This document shows positions 34,548 through 42,791 of a DNA stretch of 64,000 nt, piece after piece. The notes beneath the pieces were generated by a model that made no database searches, was not told where the DNA came from, and saw nothing but the letters and a program-made list of their open reading frames with translations. Positions within the stretch are counted from its first letter, which is position 1; each line of letters opens with the position of its first letter. Both the position numbers and the translations under genes were made by a program. The DNA is from Methanolacinia petrolearia DSM 11571 (GTDB lineage Archaea > Halobacteriota > Methanomicrobia > Methanomicrobiales > Methanomicrobiaceae). Location: the NCBI RefSeq assembly GCF_000147875.1, contig NC_014507.1, positions 2,418,001-2,482,000 on the forward strand. Direction: 5' to 3'.

Positions 34548-35596
34548 GATCGCCTCCCGTTGACAATCAAAAGATATGCAAAGATCGGTCCGCCGACGAA
34601 TGCAGTAAGGATTCCCAGAGGAACCTCGATCGATGCCATCGTGCGTGCAAAATCATCGACCAGGAGGAGGAAACCACCACCCATAAAGATAGATGCCGGA
34701 ATGATCATCCTGTAATCATACCCGAAGACCATCCTGCAGAAATGCGGAATAACAAGACCTACCCACCCGATTATCCCCGAGATTGCCACGGCAACCGCAG
34801 TGACAAGCGTTGCGCATACGATAACGACAACACGCAGAAGCCTGGTATTGACCCCCATGCTCTTCGCCTCGTCCTCGCCGAGAGTCAGTATGTTCAGCCT
34901 CCATTTAAGGAGAACAAGCGGGATCAGTCCGGCAATAATCAGCGGTCCGGCATAAAAAACATCGGACATCGTTGCGGCCGAGAGGCTCCCCATGAGCCAG
35001 TAGGTTATTGCCGGAAGTTGTTCCGTCGTATCGGCGATCAGCTTGATATAGGAAAGAGAAGCCGAAAACAGACTTCCTACAAGAATACCTGCAAGAACCA
35101 TCCCCAAAATCGGAGACCCTTTGGTAAGCCGGCTTATGCAATATGCGACACCGACCGCGGTGATAGCGCCTGTAAATGCAAAAATCGTAACAGCACTGCT
35201 TCCCAGGGAGAGATAAATTGCAAGCGATGCCCCGAAACCCGCACCTGCCGATGCACCGAGAATGTCGGGGGAGACCAGCGGATTCTGAAACATTCCCTGG
35301 TATGCTGCACCTGCAGTAGATAAAGCTGCACCGACAAGCAATGCTGCGAGGATTCTTGGAAGGCGGATATTCATCACGACACTGTTCATCGCATAATCCC
35401 ATGTTTCTTCAATAGGAGATGCGTTTATTATCGAGAGAATATTTGAAATGAGAATCATCACAACATCGGGCATGCTGATGGAAAAACGCCCGACTCCAAG
35501 CGAAAACAGGGCACAGAAAAAGACTGCGGCAACAAGGATCACAAACCTGAACCGGTAATTCGGAAGTATTCTCTCATTATTGTCGGGATCGCTCAT
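34544..35596 (-). CDS. ABC transporter permease of the FecCD/BtuC family
   Basis: A 350-residue permease with about ten hydrophobic segments. Family motifs include LPRILAALLVGAALSTAGAAYQGMFQNPLVSPDILGASAGAG near residues 75-115, GEDEAKSMGVNTRLLR (the coupling helix region) and GIIGWVGLVIPHFCRMVFGYD. The ATG at 35596 is used because the longer frame begins with a TTG lacking a ribosome-binding site. It makes the membrane channel for a metal chelate or oxyanion. It is followed by its ATPase gene with a 4-nt overlap. Confidence 0.9.
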   Translation of the reverse strand: MSDPDNNERILPNYRFRFVILVAAVFFCALFSLGVGRFSISMPDVVMILISNILSIINASPIEETWDYAMNSVVMNIRLPRILAALLVGAALSTAGAAYQGMFQNPLVSPDILGASAGAGFGASLAIYLSLGSSAVTIFAFTGAITAVGVAYCISRLTKGSPILGMVLAGILVGSLFSASLSYIKLIADTTEQLPAITYWLMGSLSAATMSDVFYAGPLIIAGLIPLVLLKWRLNILTLGEDEAKSMGVNTRLLRVVVIVCATLVTAVAVAISGIIGWVGLVIPHFCRMVFGYDYRMIIPASIFMGGGFLLLVDDFARTMASIEVPLGILTAFVGGPIFAYLLIVNGRRS

Positions 35597-35683
35597 AAAA
35601 TGCAATAAGATGTTGGGTAATTAGTTAAATAACTCATAAAGTTAAATGAACATGATTACAACAACAATAGTGTCCGGATTTAA

Positions 35684-36349
35684 TTAAGATTTAAAACTAA
35701 AATTAAGACAAGCCCATTTTATCCAACTTAACACTGTAGAAGCCCTCCTTCTGCTTGTCGTCCGGGTATATTTACTATAATTTTCCCTGATGACAGGTAC
35801 CAAAGATTCTATAGTAACCTTATTTAAATCATAATTACAGTGTTTCAATAAAACGATTGCTGATCGCAAGACCGGTTTTTTTAACATTTGAACGAATAAA
35901 ATCCTCTTACGGCACCTCTGCGTTGAACAGCGCTTAATCTCTCTACCAAGCCCTGTTAAAATAAAAGAACCGGCGTTCTCATGATTTCTCTCCAGAAAAC
36001 CGAGAAATATTGCTGCATTTGCATAATAATCCCCCTGCCTGCCGTGAAATTTAAATTTACTCGATATTTGTTCAGTTGTTTTACCTTTTTCGTCGAAAAA
36101 GACTATTATATCAAGGACCTTGTCAAGATCATTTGCCTGCGGAAACGGCACTTTAAACGGATTTGATGAATCTTCTTTCACGGAAAGGAGCAGTTCATCA
36201 AGATCGACTGATAATTCAGACACGACATCGACCGGAAACGGCTGCGGATTTTGTGCGTCAGAATTATCCTGAACTATTCCAAAATTTTTTTTTCGCATGA
36301 GATTCCTTTCCATGTCCGGCAATAATGGCGCAATTCTGCCGATTTCCAC
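35684..36349 (-). CDS. Protein with a winged-helix-like region, unknown function
   Basis: A 221-residue protein I cannot name. The middle part (KVLDIIVFFDEKGKTTEQISSKF, then GRQGDYYANAAIFLGFLERN and SFILTGLGREI) looks like a winged helix-turn-helix, and the basic C-terminus TTSRRRASTVLSWIKW resembles segments found beside nuclease or regulatory domains. The start is a GTG at 36349 with AGGAGG just upstream; an ATG at 36313 is the alternative. It is divergent from the first pilin cassette, with about 360 bp between, so it could regulate that cassette. There is no direct evidence. Confidence 0.6.
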   Translation of the reverse strand: MEIGRIAPLLPDMERNLMRKKNFGIVQDNSDAQNPQPFPVDVVSELSVDLDELLLSVKEDSSNPFKVPFPQANDLDKVLDIIVFFDEKGKTTEQISSKFKFHGRQGDYYANAAIFLGFLERNHENAGSFILTGLGREIKRCSTQRCRKRILFVQMLKKPVLRSAIVLLKHCNYDLNKVTIESLVPVIRENYSKYTRTTSRRRASTVLSWIKWACLNFSFKS

Positions 36350-36600
36350 TGCCTCCTAAAGGAAACCGGGCGGTATACTATTATGATTCCTGTATTTTAA
36401 GATAATTATTCTTCTACTCATAAACTTCATTTGATACACCTCTCATATATCTTTAGCATCCAGAAAGAGTGGGTTTCAAACAGGCTGTATTATGACGTTT
36501 TTTTAATTTTGAAATCGCCGATGAAATAAATTCAGTCGTCTGATAATAAATCTTCTGTAAATCCTGTTAAGTAAGTAAAGTAAATATTATTATTGAACAA
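36350..36600. other. A+T-rich gap between the winged-helix gene and pilin cassette 1
   Basis: No reading frame of note. It should hold the promoter of the divergent winged-helix gene and the outer part of the cassette promoter. Short tandem-like TAAGTAAGTAAAGTAAAT lies at about 36569-36586. Confidence 0.4.
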
Positions 36601-36618
36601 ATGATCATTATTAAGTAT
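36601..36618 (+). promoter_or_regulatory. Conserved upstream element of pilin cassette 1
   Basis: ATGATCATTATTAAGTAT matches 43130-43147 at 15 of 18 positions. Both end at the same distance (about 100 nt) before the first pilin ATG while flanking bases differ more. It may be a promoter or operator; the A+T-rich TATTAC/TTTACATA just after could be the TATA region. Confidence 0.4.
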
Positions 36619-36683
36619 ATTACTTTACATATCCCTATCTTAGAGGTGGTCTCTCACAGTTGTTCTGATCCACTTCTACAGGA

Positions 36684-36699
36684 TTGGCCTGTCGGCCAA
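36684..36699 (+). promoter_or_regulatory. Leader hairpin before pilin A1, cassette 1
   Basis: TTGGCC-TGTC-GGCCAA, a perfect 6-bp stem with a 4-nt loop ending 11 nt before the ATG. Cassette 2 has the same structure with a compensated base pair (C-G in place of T-A at the stem foot). It could influence translation of the first pilin. Confidence 0.5.
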
Positions 36700-36710
36700 A
36701 GGGAATTAAC

Positions 36711-37484
36711 ATGAATTTTCTAAAGAAAGAACCGGGGCATAGCGAAGCGGCTGTGTCACCCGTTGTCGGTGTAATGCTGATGCTGGTTGTCACCATCATC
36801 ATTGCAGCGGTAGTAAGCGGTTTTGCAGGCGGTCTGGTAGGAGGAACCGATCAAAAGGCCCCGTTGCTTACATTGGATGTAAAGATTTCAAACACCGGAA
36901 CCTACATAGGAAGCGGATTTTCGGCAACCGTTACAAGTGTCAGCGATCCCATACCCACCAAGGATATAAAGATCGCGACTTCCTGGAGAGTTAAGGACAG
37001 TAATACCAGCGATATTACTTCAGGGGGAAACACTTCAACGCCTCTTGTTGCCAATGTCAACAGCCCTGAGATAGAAGGAACTTCGCTCATTAAGAGTAAT
37101 GCACCGTACGGGTACGGTCCTGGTGTGAATTCTTCATCAGGCGCACAGTCCCTGACTAATCCTTTCGACAAACCTGATCAGCAGTTCGGAAACTATTCCC
37201 TGGTCCAGGGGACAGGACTCGTTGCATTCGCTTATGGCAGCAACTCGGAAAAAGCGATCGGTTCGTCAACAGGTTTGAGTGATGACGGCGGTTACGGCGT
37301 AGTTACGGATTATGAATATATTTCCGACGGTTACTTTGGGACCGGAGCACTTGACGCCGCACAGGCAGTACTTGGAACAAACTGGGAAAAACTGAGAGTA
37401 GGTGACACAGTGAACGTCAAGGTAATTCATATTCCGACCGGGAAAGTGATCTTTGAAAAGGATGTCGCAGTTACGGAGGGCTAA
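36711..37484 (+). CDS. Type IV pilin A1, cassette 1
   Basis: A 257-residue class A pilin. MNFLKKEPGHSEA precedes AVSPVVGVMLMLVVTII, the signal and hydrophobic helix; a PibD-type peptidase should cut just before it. The ATG at 36711 is chosen because the cassette 2 homologue begins here and a hairpin lies upstream; an in-frame TTG at 36684 is inside that hairpin. The mature part has LLTLDVKISNTGTYIGSGF, VTSVSDPIPTKDIKIATSW and LGTNWEKLRVGDTVNVKVIHIPTG. It has no cysteine and several N-x-S/T sequons. It is the first gene of the cassette, 2 nt before B1. Confidence 0.9.
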   Translation: MNFLKKEPGHSEAAVSPVVGVMLMLVVTIIIAAVVSGFAGGLVGGTDQKAPLLTLDVKISNTGTYIGSGFSATVTSVSDPIPTKDIKIATSWRVKDSNTSDITSGGNTSTPLVANVNSPEIEGTSLIKSNAPYGYGPGVNSSSGAQSLTNPFDKPDQQFGNYSLVQGTGLVAFAYGSNSEKAIGSSTGLSDDGGYGVVTDYEYISDGYFGTGALDAAQAVLGTNWEKLRVGDTVNVKVIHIPTGKVIFEKDVAVTEG

Positions 37485-37486
37485 TC

Positions 37487-38095
37487 ATGGTATTTAAATT
37501 AAATAGCGAAGCGGTTTCACCTGTTGTTGGCGTTATGATGATGCTTGTCGTAACCATCATCATAGCAGCGGTGGTTTCGGCTTTTGCTGGCAGTTCGATG
37601 GACAGCCAGCAGACAGCACCGCAGGCGACTATCCAAGGAAAATTCAGCATAGGGACAGGCATGGAGATCATTCATATGGGCGGAGATGCTCTTGCAACCT
37701 ATGATCTCGTGTTCACTGTAAGAAACAGTCATGTATTCGGCCCGAACCTTGAGCAGGTGACTGCACAGATCATCGATAAGACACTAATTATTGACAGCCG
37801 GGGAAGGCCGCTTGATTACGGGGACGGCAGTACAAATGTTACATCATTTAAATCCGGGGATACCCTTTACATCAATTCTTCATCCATAAGGTGCGATTTG
37901 CTTCAGCCAATAGTCGTCCCGGATGATTATACCGATAATCTCGGAACCGACGGCTACAGTTATACCGGAGATAACGAAGAGTTCTGGGGTCTGTGTTTTA
38001 AAAATAACGACAACATAGGCAACACCTTCTATCTGGATATAAGCGACAAAAACGGGAATCTCATCTGCAGAAGTAAGGTAACGATTACTTCGTAA
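37487..38095 (+). CDS. Type IV pilin B1, cassette 1
   Basis: A 202-residue class B pilin: MVFKLNSE, AVSPVVGVMMMLVVTII, then the class B body APQATIQGKFSIGTGMEIIHMGG, LVFTVRNSHVFGPNLEQV, FKSGDTLYINSSSIRCDLLQP and NNDNIGNTFYLDISDKNGNLICRSKV. Three cysteines lie in the mature part (RCDLLQP, LCFKN, LICRSK) and are kept in the cassette 2 homologue, which suggests a role such as disulfide bonding. A GGAGG site overlaps the end of A1. It is likely an outer-face filament subunit paired with A1. Confidence 0.9.
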   Translation: MVFKLNSEAVSPVVGVMMMLVVTIIIAAVVSAFAGSSMDSQQTAPQATIQGKFSIGTGMEIIHMGGDALATYDLVFTVRNSHVFGPNLEQVTAQIIDKTLIIDSRGRPLDYGDGSTNVTSFKSGDTLYINSSSIRCDLLQPIVVPDDYTDNLGTDGYSYTGDNEEFWGLCFKNNDNIGNTFYLDISDKNGNLICRSKVTITS

Positions 38096-38103
38096 CGGGG
38101 GAA

Positions 38104-38889
38104 ATGCGGATGTTAATAAAAAATGATCAGGCGGTATCTCCTGTTGTAGGTGTAATGCTGATGCTCGTCGTCGTCATCATAATCGCAACAGTAGTCAGCG
38201 GTTTTGCAGGCGGCCTTGTTGCAGGAAACAGCCAGAAATCTCCAACTCTTTCCATGGATGTTAAGATTTCCAATTCGGGAACGTGGACGAACAGCGGTTT
38301 TTCTGCGATTGTGACAGGGGTCAGCGAACCAATCCAGACAAGCGATCTCAAGATCATCACATCGTGGAAGACCAGGATGAAATACAACTACGGTACTGCA
38401 AATGACGAGTTAAGACTCGTTACAAACGGAACGGTTTTCACAGGCGGCAATACGACTGCAGGAAAGGTGGCCAACGTCTTTGAGCCGTCGATTGCTACGG
38501 CCGGTTTAAATGTAGCGAGCATCGCGCCATACGGTTCCGGAATGGCGACAGCTCCGGGAGAATCGGCAGTATCCGGAAATTTCCTGACACCATATAAGGT
38601 TCCCGAGTGGCAGTTCGGCAATTACACGCTGACAACCGGTGTAAGCATGAGCGCAAAGCCTTACGGCGGTATGCACGACGGAACAGGAAATGCGTATACG
38701 AGCGGTTATGGAGTTGATTCTCTTTTTGCATACACTTCGGACAGCGACGCTTATACGGATCCCATGCAGGCTGTACTCGGTTACGGATGGGAAGAGCTAA
38801 GATCGGGAGATACGGTCTCCGTGAAGGTCATCTTTGTACCGACCGGGAAGACGATCTTTTCAAAGGATGTCTCAGTTGTGGAGGGCTGA
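38104..38889 (+). CDS. Type IV pilin A2, cassette 1
   Basis: A 261-residue class A pilin. It starts MRMLIKNDQAVSPVVGVMLML; an alternative ATG lies two codons later. The mature body reads SPTLSMDVKISNSGTWTNSGF, VTGVSEPIQTSDLKIITSWK and, near the end, LGYGWEELRSGDTVSVKVIFVPTG. There is no cysteine; N-x-S/T sites such as NTT and NYT are present. It sits 8 nt after B1 and 3 nt before B2, so all are in one operon. Homologue in cassette 2: 44648-45373. Confidence 0.9.
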   Translation: MRMLIKNDQAVSPVVGVMLMLVVVIIIATVVSGFAGGLVAGNSQKSPTLSMDVKISNSGTWTNSGFSAIVTGVSEPIQTSDLKIITSWKTRMKYNYGTANDELRLVTNGTVFTGGNTTAGKVANVFEPSIATAGLNVASIAPYGSGMATAPGESAVSGNFLTPYKVPEWQFGNYTLTTGVSMSAKPYGGMHDGTGNAYTSGYGVDSLFAYTSDSDAYTDPMQAVLGYGWEELRSGDTVSVKVIFVPTGKTIFSKDVSVVEG

Positions 38890-38892
38890 AAT

Positions 38893-39507
38893 ATGAGAGA
38901 TAATAATTCAGGAGTCTCCCCTGTCGTGGGGGTTATGATGATGCTTGTCGTGACAATCATTATCGCAGCCGTAGTGTCGGCTTTTTCAGGGGGCCTAACC
39001 AGCGGGCAGACAAAAGCTCCACAGGCAAACATCAAGGGAACTTTCAGCGTATCCGAAGGCATGACCATCTCTCATGCAGGCGGAGACTCTCTCGCAACAA
39101 AAGACCTTATATTCACCATCCGTGACGGTGACACATTCGGGCCGAATCTCGAGTCATCAACTGCACAGACGCTTGATATGACTACAATAAATGTAAATAC
39201 GCCCGACAGGGGGTCTGGTCAGATGAGGACGGTCGACGGTGCTTTTTACATGACCTCGTTCAACTCGGGCGACACCGTTACCATTGACCCGGATGACTGC
39301 ACATGTAATATTCTTCAGCCAAATGTAGCACCGACGGATTTTGAGGACAATGTTGCAGCTGACGGCTATACGTATACGGGAACCCAGACTGCTTCATGGG
39401 CATACTGCATCAGGAACCAGAACAGCATCGGCAAAAGCTTCATACTCGAGGTGAGCGATACGGCAGGTCACCTGATCTCGACAAACAAGGTGTTGATCAC
39501 CACATGA
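38893..39507 (+). CDS. Type IV pilin B2, cassette 1
   Basis: A 204-residue class B pilin: MRDNNSG, VSPVVGVMMMLVVTII, then APQANIKGTFSVSEGMTISHAGG, LIFTIRDGDTFGPNLESS, FNSGDTVTIDPDDCTCNILQP and IRNQNSIGKSFILEVSDTAGHL. Cysteines fall in DDCTCN and AYCIRN, as in its cassette 2 homologue. The ATG follows A2 after 3 nt. It is probably partnered with A2 in the filament. Homologue: 45377-46003. Confidence 0.9.
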   Translation: MRDNNSGVSPVVGVMMMLVVTIIIAAVVSAFSGGLTSGQTKAPQANIKGTFSVSEGMTISHAGGDSLATKDLIFTIRDGDTFGPNLESSTAQTLDMTTINVNTPDRGSGQMRTVDGAFYMTSFNSGDTVTIDPDDCTCNILQPNVAPTDFEDNVAADGYTYTGTQTASWAYCIRNQNSIGKSFILEVSDTAGHLISTNKVLITT

Positions 39508-39542
39508 TGATCTCATTTTTTGATTTAAAGGAGGGTTAAATT

Positions 39543-40502
39543 ATGAAGAGCAAAATTAAAAAGAATCTTCCTGCCTGCATGCTGTCTTATGAGCACAGGA
39601 GAGAATCTGCGGTATCTCCTGTTGTCGGAGTCATGCTGATGCTTGTCGTGACGATTATCATCGCGGCGGTTGTGAGCGGTTTTGCAGGAGGGCTTATTGA
39701 AAACGGCGCCCAGAAGACTCCATCACTTACTATGGATGTCAAAATCACAAATTCCGGCACATACAGAGGGAGCGAGTTCTCTGCAACCGTTACAGGAGTC
39801 AGCGAACCAATCCAGACAAGCAATCTCAAGATCATCACTTCATGGACAACAACGGTAAAGACGAATACCTATATTAAGAGTAGTGGAGGCACAGAGATCA
39901 ATGGTACCGGCTGCATCCTCAGCCTGCCGCTTGGAACAGTCTATCACGGCGGTACGGAATGCATTCCGGGTGTTTCAAATTCATATACACAAAAAACAGC
40001 AAAAAGCGTAGCGCCTTATGGATTTGGTCCGGGAGTAACCAATACGACCACCTCTGATATGGGAAATTACATGTACAACGGTCCTATCATTCCGATGTAT
40101 AACTGGCAGTTCTTTTCTGTAACCCATTTCGGAAACTACAGCCTTGAGCAGGGCACAGTTATGCTCGCCGAGGCAGGCGGACGTTGCATATATTACCCAG
40201 TAACAGGTGGTATTCCTGACACTTTTAATATGGGAGGTTATGGTACCATGACATACCTAAATGGAGAGTATGTAGCTCACACATATCATTACAAAACCGG
40301 AAACGTCTATGGTGTTTACACCGGCGATGAAACTGTGCCAATGGATATTATCGCCGACGGAGGACAGATCGACGGCATGCAGGCCGTCCTTGGCTGTGGC
40401 TGGGAAAATCTCAGGGGCGGCGATGTCGTAAACGTAAAGGTTGTCTACACGCCTTCAGGAAAAACTATCTTCGACCAGGACGTGGTGGTGGACTACTCAT
40501 GA
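39543..40502 (+). CDS. Type IV pilin A3, cassette 1 (cysteine-rich class A)
   Basis: A 319-residue class A pilin, larger than A1 and A2. Its leader MKSKIKKNLPACMLSYEHRRES is longer than usual and is followed by AVSPVVGVMLMLVVTII. The body has SLTMDVKITNSGTYRGSEF, VTGVSEPIQTSNLKIITSW and LGCGWENLRGGDVVNVKVVYTPSG. Four mature-part cysteines are visible (TGCILS, TECIPG, GRCIYY, LGCGWE), unlike A1 and A2. AAAGGAGGG lies just before the ATG. The stop overlaps the B3 start by 4 nt (ATGA), so A3 and B3 are tightly coupled. Confidence 0.9.
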   Translation: MKSKIKKNLPACMLSYEHRRESAVSPVVGVMLMLVVTIIIAAVVSGFAGGLIENGAQKTPSLTMDVKITNSGTYRGSEFSATVTGVSEPIQTSNLKIITSWTTTVKTNTYIKSSGGTEINGTGCILSLPLGTVYHGGTECIPGVSNSYTQKTAKSVAPYGFGPGVTNTTTSDMGNYMYNGPIIPMYNWQFFSVTHFGNYSLEQGTVMLAEAGGRCIYYPVTGGIPDTFNMGGYGTMTYLNGEYVAHTYHYKTGNVYGVYTGDETVPMDIIADGGQIDGMQAVLGCGWENLRGGDVVNVKVVYTPSGKTIFDQDVVVDYS

Positions 40503-41158
40503 GATCTATCATAACAAATTACAGGAATCATGAAGCGGTATCACCTGTCATCGGCATTATGCTGATGCTTGTCGTAACGATCATAATCGCCGCAGTTGTT
40601 TCGGCATTCGGCTCGGGACTTGTGGACAGCCAGTCCAAGGCATTGCAGGCAAAGATCGGCGCAACTTTCAGCGTTTCCCAGGGAATGACAATCACCCATG
40701 ATGGAGGTGACGCAATACCCCTTGACGATCTGATCTTCATAACGAACAACGGAGACGGCTTCGGGCCGAATGCCCAGAAAGTTACGACACAGCAGATTGA
40801 TTTGAATCTCATCACTGACAAAGAAGGGAATCCGGTTTTCTCAACAAACAGTATCGGTGGCAAGTCATCCTTCAACCCGGGAGATACTCTCTATATCACC
40901 CCTTACAACTGCACATGCAGTCTTCTGCAGTATTCAGTTTCAGCACCTTTATTTGAAAATGTAGGAGATTCCCATTGTATGAGTGAGGGGGTATGGGACT
41001 GGGAGAACTACCCGACTACATACGAAGGAAATTCCTGCGATGCATTATGGAAGCTCTGCTTCAGGAATCCTGACAATGTAGGGAAGGTGTTCATATTCAA
41101 GGCAAGCGACAGGGACGGAAATATAATCTCGACGTGCGAGGTGAAGATCACATCGTAA
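40499..41158 (+). CDS. Type IV pilin B3, cassette 1
   Basis: A 219-residue class B pilin: MRSIITNYRNHEAVSPVIGIMLML, then SAFGSGLVDSQ, AKIGATFSVSQGMTITHDGGD, IFITNNGDGFGPNAQKV, SFNPGDTLYITPYNCTCSLLQ and NPDNVGKVFIFKASDRDGNIIS. It carries six cysteines in the mature part (CTC, HCM, SCD, LCF, TCE). Its start overlaps A3 by 4 nt. It is the last pilin of the cassette; a hairpin and then the thioredoxin-CcdA gene follow. Homologue: 46960-47535. Confidence 0.9.
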   Translation: MRSIITNYRNHEAVSPVIGIMLMLVVTIIIAAVVSAFGSGLVDSQSKALQAKIGATFSVSQGMTITHDGGDAIPLDDLIFITNNGDGFGPNAQKVTTQQIDLNLITDKEGNPVFSTNSIGGKSSFNPGDTLYITPYNCTCSLLQYSVSAPLFENVGDSHCMSEGVWDWENYPTTYEGNSCDALWKLCFRNPDNVGKVFIFKASDRDGNIISTCEVKITS

Positions 41159-41224
41159 CTGACCATCAACTAAACAATGCCTGATAACGGCTGCTATGGA
41201 AAAGGGGGCAGGGAAAGGGGTGGG

Positions 41225-41265
41225 TATAAGGCGTGATATGTCCTTTCAGGGCATTCCGTCTTATA
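41225..41265 (+). promoter_or_regulatory. Hairpin between last pilin and thioredoxin-CcdA gene, cassette 1
   Basis: TATAAG pairs with CTTATA at the base and ATGTCC with GGGCAT (one G-U) around a 5-nt loop. The same structure, with a better inner stem, lies at 47603-47642. There is no U-run after it, so it is not a plain archaeal terminator. Confidence 0.45.
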
Positions 41266-41423
41266 ACAGACACCGCAAATTCACCATACATTCACAAAAA
41301 GCATCACAGATTAACTAATTGTTAATCACAGAATCAAATCTTCTCCGGGCCTTTCCCGGGGAAGCCGGTGTCTTTCCATTATTAAAACTGAAAACTAAAG
41401 AGAATTGATACGGGAAGTCTCAA

Positions 41424-42605
41424 ATGCTGAAGACAAAGTACAATATTGCCCTATTTTTAATTTTAATCCTTTTCACGCAGGCTGTTTATGCTTTGGACGG
41501 AGATGCAAATTTTTCATATGACCACACAGGAGTATCACAGGAAGATCAGATCAGGCAACTGATTTCAACTGCAAATACGACTGTAACCGTATTTTACAGC
41601 AGCCATTGCAGTTCGTGCAGCAGGGTAATACCCTTCATCGAGAACCTCTCGGAGAGTTATCCGGAGATCGAAGTGCAATATTATGACCTGTACAATTCCA
41701 CGGAAAACCTGACTCTCATGTATGAATTCGGGGTCCGCTACAACATGCACTACGTATCTTACCCTATCCTCTTTACCGGGGACACCGTGGTCCTGCCCGG
41801 AATGTCACCGATAATGGAGAATGCCGGGGATGTGTTTGACTCTCTCGATAAAGGACTGATTCCTGACACGGATTACGAAAAACAATGGCTGACAGAAGAT
41901 GAATATTCCCAGGAAGAAGACCTGGGAGAGGACATACTGACAGATCTGTCGATCATCGCAGCCGCCGGACTTTTAGACGGAATTAATCCCTGTGCATTTG
42001 CAGTCCTCGTTTTTCTTCTGGTCTCCCTCATGGCATCGGGCCCGGGAAAAAAAGTCCTTATTTCGGGACTGCTCTATACATCTGCAGTATTCATCTTTTA
42101 CGTCCTGGCCGGACTCGGGATAATGTGCATTGTGGGTTTTTCAGGTTTATCGTTCTATTTCTCGATATTTGCCGGCATTGTTGCGATAACGGCCGGACTG
42201 ATCAATATTACCGACGCATTACAAAAGAACCCGGAGGCGTCCCTATCGATCCCTGCCTCTTCAAAAGGAGTCATCGGCCGGTTCATCGCCAAAGCAACAC
42301 TTCCCTCCTCGTTTTTCCTCGGAATTATTGTCGGAATGTTCGAACTCCCGTGTACCGGGGGGATCTATCTTGCAATAATCAGCCTGTTTTCATCGGAGAT
42401 GACATTCTATGAAGGAGTTCCATACCTGATTTTGTACAATTTTTTCTTTGTGATGCCCCTGCTTCTGATCACATTCGCAGTCGCTCTCGGGCTTTCACCG
42501 AAGTTCGTCGATTTTGCAAGAATAAAATACAGGAATAAACTCAGGCTCGTAATGGGAATAGTTCTCATCATAATCGGTGCATTCGTCGTTTGGTGGCAGA
42601 TTTAA
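41424..42605 (+). CDS. Thioredoxin-CcdA fusion membrane protein
   Basis: A 393-residue protein. A signal peptide (NIALFLILILFTQAVYA) is followed by an outer thioredoxin-like domain at residues about 40-140 with FYSSHCSSCSRVIPFIE, a CxxC redox site. Six hydrophobic segments follow from about residue 180, with the CcdA/DsbD cysteines in DGINPCAFAVLV and MFELPCTGGIYL. Such proteins carry electrons across the membrane to outer thiols. It closes a cassette of cysteine-containing pilins, so disulfide control of the pilins is a fair inference. A defective copy is at 47806-48277. Confidence 0.88.
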   Translation: MLKTKYNIALFLILILFTQAVYALDGDANFSYDHTGVSQEDQIRQLISTANTTVTVFYSSHCSSCSRVIPFIENLSESYPEIEVQYYDLYNSTENLTLMYEFGVRYNMHYVSYPILFTGDTVVLPGMSPIMENAGDVFDSLDKGLIPDTDYEKQWLTEDEYSQEEDLGEDILTDLSIIAAAGLLDGINPCAFAVLVFLLVSLMASGPGKKVLISGLLYTSAVFIFYVLAGLGIMCIVGFSGLSFYFSIFAGIVAITAGLINITDALQKNPEASLSIPASSKGVIGRFIAKATLPSSFFLGIIVGMFELPCTGGIYLAIISLFSSEMTFYEGVPYLILYNFFFVMPLLLITFAVALGLSPKFVDFARIKYRNKLRLVMGIVLIIIGAFVVWWQI

Positions 42606-42661
42606 TGAACGATCTTTTTTTCAGGTTAGATCCTTATACATGCAAATCACGTTGTGACTTA

Positions 42662-42681
42662 CATGAAACCTCTGTTTCATG
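42662..42681. repeat. Inverted repeat after cassette 1
   Basis: CATGAAAC-CTCT-GTTTCATG, a perfect 8-bp dyad with a 4-nt centre, 57 nt after the fusion gene. It may help end transcription or bind a protein. Confidence 0.35.
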
Positions 42682-42707
42682 AACGTTTTCGTGAAATAAA
42701 TGTCGCC

Positions 42708-42791
42708 AAAAAACGGCAATTTGAGCTTATTTTGCTCTTTTAACAGGCTTTATTGAGAACAAAATTATAAAACGGAGAACTGCCGTTTTTT
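42708..42791. repeat. Long-spaced inverted repeat with T-run between cassettes
   Basis: AAAAAACGGCA at 42708-42718 and TGCCGTTTTTT at 42781-42791 are exact reverse complements with 62 nt between. The right arm ends in a run of seven T, which could stop transcripts coming from cassette 1. The rest of the 42606-43129 gap is A+T-rich and shows no gene. Confidence 0.35.

Larger units (their letters stand above)
36601..42605 (+). repeat. Pilin cassette copy 1 (six pilins plus thioredoxin-CcdA fusion)
   Basis: About 6.0 kb, repeated as cassette copy 2 at 43130-48277 in the same order and orientation. The matching units are the upstream element, a leader hairpin, pilins A1-B1-A2-B2-A3-B3, an intergenic hairpin and the fusion gene. 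Protein identity between matching pilins is high by eye for A1 and B1 and lower for A3 and B3, so the duplication is not very recent. Confidence 0.8.
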
